A stretch of DNA of 11,024 nt from assembly GCA_035689095.1 (NCBI GenBank), contig DASSMB010000063.1:1-11024 (forward strand), in the 5' to 3' direction. Positions 6,944 through 11,024 of the stretch are shown piece by piece. Each line of letters begins with the position of its first letter. Within the stretch, counting starts at the first letter, position 1. Below the pieces are notes generated by a model. That model saw only the letters and a list, made by a program, of their open reading frames with translations. It ran no database searches and was not told where the DNA came from. The DNA comes from JACDDK01 sp035689095. Lineage in GTDB: Bacteria > Actinomycetota > Rubrobacteria > Rubrobacterales > Rubrobacteraceae. A program made the translations under genes and the position numbers.

Positions 6944-6959
6944 AAGGGCCGTTGCCCTT
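6944..6959 (-). promoter_or_regulatory. Leader hairpin with trailing T's before the secreted-protein gene
   Basis: On the reverse strand AAGGGC-AACG-GCCCTT forms a 6-bp stem with a four-base loop and is followed by TTCT, so the 3' arm runs into TTTTCT. It ends about five bases before the GGAGG ribosome binding site. It could be a weak intrinsic attenuator or a structure that masks translation. The stem is short, so this is tentative. Confidence 0.35.
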
Positions 6960-6995
6960 CCTCGATCTGTTGGAAAGAAGCTCAAAATAGGTGTC

Positions 6996-7029
6996 TGCCG
7001 CTCGCTGCTACGGCGCGCTCACAGCGGCA
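6996..7029. repeat. Inverted repeat TGCCGCT-N20-AGCGGCA
   Basis: Two perfect 7-base arms (6996-7002 and 7023-7029) enclose a 20-base GC-rich loop. It lies upstream of the leftward secreted-protein gene and may be a leader stem-loop or a binding site. A TATTTT at 6989-6984 on the reverse strand lies between it and the gene, so whether it is transcribed is uncertain. Confidence 0.35.
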
Positions 7030-7271
7030 AGGAAAGCCAGCAGCCTGTAACGCAACCAGTACACGACAACCGTCCACTCTCCAGCAAAACACTCGTTCGG
7101 ATCTCAGCCTCAACCACAGATTAGCCCGCCCTGATTACAAACCGGAAAGAGTTGGATTAAGGCAATCGTAATATATGTTATTTTAAGCAGCCTCCAGAGC
7201 ACCCGTCTCGGATGATTTCCCACGATGTTTTCCGTGTTTGCAGGTGAGTCTCCGATCTCGCCAGTCCGGGA

Positions 7272-7277
7272 TATAAT
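7272..7277 (+). promoter_or_regulatory. Consensus -10 box of the ABM-type gene
   Basis: TATAAT, a perfect match, 52 bases before the ATG at 7330. The region 16-18 bases upstream (TCTCCG or GTCTCC) is not a good -35, so an activator or a non-standard -35 may be needed. Confidence 0.5.
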
Positions 7278-7283
7278 AGAGGT

Positions 7284-7299
7284 TGATACGTGAGTATCA
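7284..7299. promoter_or_regulatory. Candidate operator TGATAC-GTGA-GTATCA
   Basis: A 16-bp palindrome with perfect 6-base arms and a 4-base centre, starting 7 bases after the TATAAT box and therefore covering the expected transcription start. This is the classic place for a repressor to block a promoter. No regulator gene is adjacent, so the binding protein is unknown. An RNA hairpin at the very 5' end of the message is the alternative. Confidence 0.5.
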
Positions 7300-7317
7300 G
7301 GCGGTTGGGGTGACGGG

Positions 7318-7323
7318 AAGGAG
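7318..7323 (+). promoter_or_regulatory. Ribosome binding site deciding the ABM-type start
   Basis: AAGGAG lies six bases before the ATG at 7330 but only three before the in-frame GTG at 7327, so the ATG is the better start. Confidence 0.6.
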
Positions 7324-7329
7324 TCGGTG

Positions 7330-7641
7330 ATGCATGCTAGGGTGGTGGATCTTCGAGTACGGCCGATGGATACCAAGGAGGTAGTCCGCATCTATCGGGA
7401 CTCCGTGTTGCCGGCGGCCAGAGAGCAGGAGGGGTTCATGGGTGCTCTGTTGTTGACGGACAGCACGGGGATCGGGATCTCCATAACGCTCTGGGAGACG
7501 GAGGAGGACCGGGAGGCTGGAGAGGCCAGCGGCTTCTACAAGGAGCAGATAAACAAGTTCGCGGATCATCTCGTCGAGACGCCCGTGCGCAAGCACTACG
7601 ACGTTGGCGTCCTGCACTACGAGGTCAGCGCTCTGGCTTAG
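7330..7641 (+). CDS. Small ABM-type dimeric alpha/beta-barrel protein
   Basis: A 103-residue protein with the pattern of the antibiotic biosynthesis monooxygenase (ABM) / dimeric alpha-beta barrel fold. A first strand (MHARVVDLRVRP) leads into a helix that ends PAAREQEGFMGALLLTD (about 28-44). Then comes the typical ISITLWETEEDREAGEASGFY segment (about 50-70) and a last strand (YDVGVLHYEVS, about 90-100). Family members include cofactor-free quinone-forming monooxygenases, haem-degrading proteins and many stress proteins of unknown role. I see no residue set that tells them apart. It appears to be a single gene with its own TATAAT promoter and a palindrome over the start site, so it is probably inducible. 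It has no signal peptide and is expected in the cytoplasm. Confidence 0.7.
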   Translation: MHARVVDLRVRPMDTKEVVRIYRDSVLPAAREQEGFMGALLLTDSTGIGISITLWETEEDREAGEASGFYKEQINKFADHLVETPVRKHYDVGVLHYEVSALA

Positions 7642-7704
7642 GTTGCATGGGCGGGATGCCTGTCGGGTTCGGGCGCCGTGGCCGGGTCTGGAGGAACGGT
7701 CGTC

Positions 7705-7713
7705 TGCTAAGAT
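7705..7713 (+). promoter_or_regulatory. Putative extended -10 promoter of the bkd operon
   Basis: TGCTAAGAT matches TGn-TAnnnT (TAAGAT against TATAAT) and lies 65 bases before the E1 alpha ATG. No clear -35 hexamer is seen. A GGTCC/GGACC inverted repeat (7740-7744 and 7753-7757) follows in the predicted leader, just before the ribosome binding site; it may be a small hairpin and is not strong enough to call a terminator. Confidence 0.4.
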
Positions 7714-7778
7714 CTAGCTGTGGAGGAACTGCCTTTCGGGGTCCTCCCAGGGGGACCTTTGAGTAGAGGAGGAGGTCT

Positions 7779-8783
7779 ATGACTATCCGGGAGACTCGCA
7801 CCCGGCACGAGACGCTGGGGCTGGACGAGGACGACCTGCTGAGGATCTACCGTCACATGCTCGTGGCGCGGCGGGTGGACGAGCGGTCCTGGATCCTGAA
7901 CCGCCAGGGTAAGGCCGCGTTCGTCATTTCCTGCCAGGGCCAGGAGGCCGCCCAAATAGGGGCCGCCTACAACCTCCGGCCCGGCTACGACTTCCTCTAC
8001 CCCTACTACCGCGACTCCGGCATGACGCTCCTGCTCGGCCAGACCCCTCGCGACCAGTTCCTGAGCATCCTCGGCAAGAAGGAAGACCCGAACAGCGGCG
8101 GTCGCCAGATGCCCGGCCACTACAGCAGCCGCGAGCTGAACATAGTGACCGCTTCCGCGCCGGTCGGCGTGCAGTACCCGCAGGCAACCGGCAGCGCCCT
8201 GGCGTTCAAGATGCGCGGCGAGGACGGCGTGGTGATGGCGTGCGGCGGCGAGGCGTCCACCAGCGGCGGCGACTGGCACGAGGCGATGAACTTCGCCGGC
8301 ATCCACGACCTGCCCGTAATCTTCCTCATCGAGAACAACGTCTACGCCATCTCCACCCCCGAGCCCCTGGAGGTCGCTGGCTCCATCGCGAGGCGGGCCG
8401 AAGGGTACGGCTTCCCCGGTCACGCGGTAGACGGCAACGACGTGCTCGCCGTCTACGAGGTCGCAAGTGAGGCCGTCGAGCGCGCCCGCCGCGGTGACGG
8501 CCCGACGCTCATCGAGGCCAAGACCTACCGCATTACGGCTCATTCTTCGGACGACGACGACCGGCGCTACCGGGAGCGCGAGGAGATCGAGGAGTGGCGC
8601 CTGAAGGATCCGATCCTGCGTTTCGAGAAGTACTTGATGGAGAACGGGCTGCTCGACGAGGACAGGAAAGAGGAGATCGACGCCGGGATAAGGGCCGAGG
8701 TCGCCGAGGCGAGCGAGTACGCCGAGAACGCGCCCTTCGCCGATCCCGAAGACGTGCTCCGCGGCGTCTACGCGGAGGGTTAG
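7779..8783 (+). CDS. bkdAA: Branched-chain 2-oxoacid dehydrogenase E1 component, alpha subunit
   Basis: A 334-residue thiamine-diphosphate enzyme subunit that, with E1 beta, decarboxylates the 2-oxoacids of valine, leucine and isoleucine and passes the acyl group to lipoyl-E2. Substrate-side motifs are SCQGQEAAQIGAA (51-63), YPYYRDSG (74-81) and GGRQMPGHY (107-115). The ThDP/Mg motif runs from GGEASTSGGDWHEAMNFAG to ENNVYAISTP, ending at Asn186-Asn187. The usual GDG or GEG appears here as Gly157-Glu158-Ala159. The loop AHSSDDDDRRYR (254-265) and the C-terminal AENAPFADPEDVL are typical of Bkd-type rather than pyruvate-type E1 alpha. The ATG at 7779 has a strong AGGAGGAGG site. It is the first gene of an E1 alpha-E1 beta-E2 operon and the next start is 9 bases after its stop. 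Some pyruvate activity is possible. Confidence 0.9.
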   Translation: MTIRETRTRHETLGLDEDDLLRIYRHMLVARRVDERSWILNRQGKAAFVISCQGQEAAQIGAAYNLRPGYDFLYPYYRDSGMTLLLGQTPRDQFLSILGKKEDPNSGGRQMPGHYSSRELNIVTASAPVGVQYPQATGSALAFKMRGEDGVVMACGGEASTSGGDWHEAMNFAGIHDLPVIFLIENNVYAISTPEPLEVAGSIARRAEGYGFPGHAVDGNDVLAVYEVASEAVERARRGDGPTLIEAKTYRITAHSSDDDDRRYREREEIEEWRLKDPILRFEKYLMENGLLDEDRKEEIDAGIRAEVAEASEYAENAPFADPEDVLRGVYAEG

Positions 8784-8792
8784 GGGGTACCC

Positions 8793-9779
8793 ATGGCCGA
8801 GATGAACCTGTTACAGGCAATCCACGAGGGACTCGCCGAGGAGATGCGCGCCGACGAGACCGTGATGGTGCTGGGCGAGGACGTGGGCCGGGCCGGCGGG
8901 GTGTTCCGGGTGACACAGGGGTTGCAGGACGAGTTCGGTGCGGAGAGGGTCATGGACACGCCGCTGGCCGAAAGCCTGATCGTCGGCTCCGCCATCGGGC
9001 TCTCGGTGAACGGGATGCGTCCGGTGGCGGAGATACAGTTCGGTGACTTCATAACTCCCGCCTTCGACCAGATCGTCAACGAGGCCGCCCGCTTCTACTA
9101 CCGCTCCAACGGCGCCTACAAATGCCCCATCACCATCCGCGCCCCCTACGGAGCGGTACACGGCGGCGCGCTCTACCACTCCCAGAGCATCGAGGCCTGG
9201 TTCTGCAATACGCCGGGCCTCAAGGTCGTCGCGCCCACCTTCCCGGCCGACGCGAAGGCCATGCTAAAGAGCGCCATCCGCGACCCGAACCCGGTCCTCT
9301 TCCTCGAACACAAACGCACCTACCGCCTCATAAAAGAGGACGTCCCCGACAACGGCCGCGAGGTCCCCATCGGCGAGGCTCGCGTCCACCGCCAGGGCGC
9401 CGACATAACCGTCGTATCTTACGGACTCATGCTCTACACGGCGCTCGAAGTGGCCCAGAAGCTCTCCGAAGAGCACGGCATAGAGGCCGAAGTCGTCGAG
9501 CCGCGCACGCTCTACCCGCTGGATAAGGAGACGATTCTCGATTCGGCGAAGAAGACTGGGAAGTTCCTGGTGATCTCGGAGGCAAACCTGACGGGGTCGG
9601 TATCCGGCGAGATCGCCGCCATCGTGGCGTCCGAGGCGTTCGAGTGGCTGGATGCTCCCGTCTCGCGGCTCGGGGCGCCGGATGTGCCGGCGGCGGCGTT
9701 CGCCCGGCCGATGATGGACTACTTCGTGCCGGACGCCGAAAAGATAGAGGCCGCGATGCTGGAGCTGGCCCGCTACTAG
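8793..9779 (+). CDS. bkdAB: Branched-chain 2-oxoacid dehydrogenase E1 component, beta subunit
   Basis: A 328-residue transketolase-like subunit that forms the alpha2beta2 E1 heterotetramer. N-terminal VLGEDVGRAGGVFRVTQGL is at 26-44, and the ThDP-activating Glu60 lies in DTPLAESLIVGSAIG (55-69). EIQFGDFITPAFDQIVNEAA (80-99) and the active-site His129 in ALYHSQSIEAWF follow. Then come GLKVVAPTFPADAKAML and the C-terminal transketolase domain (ITVVSYGLMLYTALEVAQ, then VEPRTLYPLDKETI and VISEANLTGSVSGEIAA). The length and all motifs are intact. The start ATG is 9 bases after the E1 alpha stop, with AGGGGG overlapping that stop, so translation is probably coupled. E2 follows after 21 bases. Confidence 0.92.
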   Translation: MAEMNLLQAIHEGLAEEMRADETVMVLGEDVGRAGGVFRVTQGLQDEFGAERVMDTPLAESLIVGSAIGLSVNGMRPVAEIQFGDFITPAFDQIVNEAARFYYRSNGAYKCPITIRAPYGAVHGGALYHSQSIEAWFCNTPGLKVVAPTFPADAKAMLKSAIRDPNPVLFLEHKRTYRLIKEDVPDNGREVPIGEARVHRQGADITVVSYGLMLYTALEVAQKLSEEHGIEAEVVEPRTLYPLDKETILDSAKKTGKFLVISEANLTGSVSGEIAAIVASEAFEWLDAPVSRLGAPDVPAAAFARPMMDYFVPDAEKIEAAMLELARY

Positions 9780-9789
9780 AAGAGGAACC

Positions 9790-9796
9790 AGGAGGG
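9790..9796 (+). promoter_or_regulatory. Ribosome binding site supporting the GTG start of E2
   Basis: AGGAGGG lies four bases before the GTG at 9801. The next in-frame ATG (9819) would remove the first strand of the lipoyl domain, so the GTG is preferred. Confidence 0.7.
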
Positions 9797-9800
9797 ACTC

Positions 9801-11024
9801 GTGGCGAAACCGGTAACCATGCCCCGGCTTGGCGAGAGCGTGACGGAGGGCACGATCATCCGCTGGCTCAAGGCCGAGGGCGACGAGGTGGCGATGGACG
9901 AGCCGCTGGCCGAGGTGGACACCGACAAGGTCAACGCCGAGCTGCCGTCGCCCGTGGCCGGCAGGGTGGAGAAGCTCCTCGTATCCGAGGGCGCGACGGT
10001 GGACGTGGGAGTAGAGATCGCGCTGGTCGCCGACGCAGAGAGCGCGCCCGCCTCCTCCGACGCCCCACCGCGCGAGAACGTCGCCGCCGGAGCCCCGACC
10101 GAGGAGTTCCCGGCCGCCGGCACGGTCTCCCAGCCGGTGGCGAGCGGGGAGCGCTCCTCCGTGGCCGAGGCGCGGAGCGTGGGGAGCGGCGGCAATGGGC
10201 GCGGCGGGATCCCGGCCGCCGAGACCCTGCGCCTGACCCGCTCCTCCCCGGTGGTGCGGCGTCTCGCCGCCGAGCACGGCGTAGATATACAGGAGATCCC
10301 CGGCTCCGGCACCGGCGGCCGGGTGACGAAGAAAGACATCGAAAGGTACATCGAGGAGCGCGGCACGAGGCGCGAGGAGTACGCGCCGCCGGGCCTGCGG
10401 GAGGAGCGGGAAGCCTTCGCGCCACCCGAAGCTCCGCCGGAACCCGAGCCGAGCCGCGAGCGCGTAACGGTCTACGAGGGCGACCGGGTCCAGGACCTTA
10501 CGAGCATCCGCCGGGCGATAGCGAACCGCATGTCCGCGAGCAAGCGCGAGGCGCCGCACGCCTGGACGATGGTCGAGGTGGACGTTACGGGGCTCGCCGC
10601 TCTGCGCGAGCGGGAGAAGGCTGCCTTCGCGGAGCGCGAGGGCGTGAAGCTCACATACCTGCCGTTCATCGTCCAGGCTGTGGTCGAGAGTCTCAAGGAG
10701 CATCCGGTCCTCAACTCCGTCTGGGACGGAGACAGGATCGTTCTGAGGAAACGCATCAACATCGGTGTCGCCGTAAACCTCGAAGACGCCCTCATAGTCC
10801 CCATCATCCCCGACGCCGATGAACTGAACATCGTTGGTCTCGTCCGCAAGATAGACGACGTTGTCCGGCGTGCCAGGAGCCGGCAGCTCGGCCCGGAGGA
10901 CATCTCCGGCGGCACCTTCACGGTCAACAACCCAGGCTCTCTCGGAAGCGTGGTCTCGACGCCCATAATCAATTACCCGCAGGCGGCCATACTCTCGGCG
11001 GAGGCCATCGTGAAGCGCCCGGTC
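9801..11024 (+). CDS. bkdB: Dihydrolipoyl acyltransferase E2 of the branched-chain complex (partial, C-terminus off window)
   Basis: The core of the 2-oxoacid dehydrogenase complex, moving the acyl group from E1 to coenzyme A on a swinging lipoyl arm. 408 codons are visible. One lipoyl domain covers about 3-78, with the lipoylated Lys43 in AEVDTDKVNAELPSP. A long Ala/Pro/Ser/Gly/Glu-rich linker (about 80-145) follows. The peripheral-subunit-binding domain is at 146-187 (TRSSPVVRRLAAEHGVDIQE, then GTGGRVTKKDIERYI). A second charged linker (188-225) precedes the acyltransferase domain from about 230 (LTSIRRAIANRMSASKREAPH, INIGVAVNLEDALIVPII, GGTFTVNNPGSLGS). The catalytic HxxxDG near the C-terminus lies beyond the edge; some 30-50 residues are probably missing. 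GTG start with a strong ribosome binding site. The third gene of the operon; a dihydrolipoamide dehydrogenase (E3) may follow outside the window. By motifs alone it could be a pyruvate E2; the Bkd-type E1 alpha decides. Confidence 0.9.
   Translation, partial: MAKPVTMPRLGESVTEGTIIRWLKAEGDEVAMDEPLAEVDTDKVNAELPSPVAGRVEKLLVSEGATVDVGVEIALVADAESAPASSDAPPRENVAAGAPTEEFPAAGTVSQPVASGERSSVAEARSVGSGGNGRGGIPAAETLRLTRSSPVVRRLAAEHGVDIQEIPGSGTGGRVTKKDIERYIEERGTRREEYAPPGLREEREAFAPPEAPPEPEPSRERVTVYEGDRVQDLTSIRRAIANRMSASKREAPHAWTMVEVDVTGLAALREREKAAFAEREGVKLTYLPFIVQAVVESLKEHPVLNSVWDGDRIVLRKRINIGVAVNLEDALIVPIIPDADELNIVGLVRKIDDVVRRARSRQLGPEDISGGTFTVNNPGSLGSVVSTPIINYPQAAILSAEAIVKRPV

Larger units (their letters stand above)
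6928..7329. other. 402-base intergenic region between divergent genes
   Basis: No convincing coding sequence on either strand. Near the leftward gene it holds a small hairpin (6944-6959) and a longer stem-loop (6996-7029), both of which would be in that gene's leader RNA if transcription starts further right. About 7119-7190 is an AT-rich island in a GC-rich sequence, with weak promoter-like elements on both strands: TTGGAT (7152-7157) and TATGTT (7174-7179) 16 bases apart on the forward strand, and TATATT at 7175-7170 on the reverse. Next to the rightward gene are a perfect TATAAT and a 16-bp palindrome, listed separately. No tRNA or known riboswitch signature was recognised. Confidence 0.6.

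Noticed and set aside
6928..7120. A c-di-AMP (ydaO-type) riboswitch before the secreted-protein gene
   Set aside because: The gene type would fit, but I could not find the conserved GGGGAACC and GGGGUGAAU-like segments on the reverse strand.
7740..7757. GGTCC/GGACC hairpin as a terminator of the ABM-type gene
   Set aside because: The stem is only 5 bp, the following T-run has three bases, and it lies downstream of the putative bkd promoter, so it is more likely a minor leader structure.
9264..10703. A 479-codon reverse open frame antisense to E1 beta and E2
   Set aside because: No motif or ribosome binding site, low-complexity composition, and full overlap with two clearly recognisable genes.
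9644..10822. A 392-codon forward open frame overlapping E2
   Set aside because: It is out of frame with the lipoyl, subunit-binding and acyltransferase domains of E2 and has an Arg/Gly-rich shadow composition.
1..11024. Mobile elements, CRISPR arrays, tRNA or rRNA genes
   Set aside because: No transposase or integrase motifs, regularly spaced repeats, flanking duplications or cloverleaf-like sequences were seen on either strand by eye.

Overview
The window is GC-rich bacterial chromosome and carries eight protein genes, two of them cut by the window edges. It looks like a high-GC actinobacterium, most plausibly Rubrobacter or a near relative. The evidence is indirect: strong GC bias at third codon positions, strong AGGAGG-type ribosome binding sites, and an oddly frequent use of the rare isoleucine codon ATA and arginine AGG inside otherwise GC-rich genes. 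The protein set also fits: a stand-alone acyl-CoA mutase large subunit, a Bkd-type dehydrogenase and an AMIN-like/Gmad2 secreted protein. I see no mobile element, CRISPR array, tRNA or rRNA.

Region 1 (1-1985) is a leftward pair, a small VOC-fold (glyoxalase/extradiol dioxygenase superfamily) protein followed by a PheA/TfdB-type FAD aromatic monooxygenase that runs off the left edge. Region 2 (1986-4370) is a divergent 794-residue regulator with an N-terminal XRE-type helix-turn-helix, an NB-ARC (STAND) ATPase core and TPR repeats. The 186-base gap between them holds an extended -10 promoter and two palindromes that could be operators.

Region 3 (4371-6150) is a stand-alone adenosylcobalamin-dependent acyl-CoA mutase large subunit. 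Databases would probably call it methylmalonyl-CoA mutase, but the two residues that set substrate choice are Phe77 and Gln195, the isobutyryl-CoA mutase pair, rather than Tyr and Arg. An 8-bp inverted repeat lies in front of it and a strong 10-bp hairpin terminator behind it, shared with a convergent gene.

Region 4 (6151-7641) has a leftward secreted AMIN-like/Gmad2 protein with a structured leader, and a rightward 103-residue ABM-type alpha/beta-barrel protein. The latter has a perfect TATAAT box followed by a 16-bp palindrome at the expected transcription start.

Region 5 (7642-11024) is a tight operon for the branched-chain 2-oxoacid dehydrogenase E1 alpha, E1 beta and the start of E2, which is cut by the right edge. 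This complex makes isobutyryl-CoA from valine, which is exactly the predicted substrate of the mutase about 1.7 kb upstream. The window therefore suggests a valine/branched-acyl-CoA to n-butyryl-CoA route, although the genes are not in one transcription unit and the mutase's B12-binding small subunit is not here. The rest is fairly ordinary accessory and housekeeping metabolism; I did not find a clearly undescribed system.
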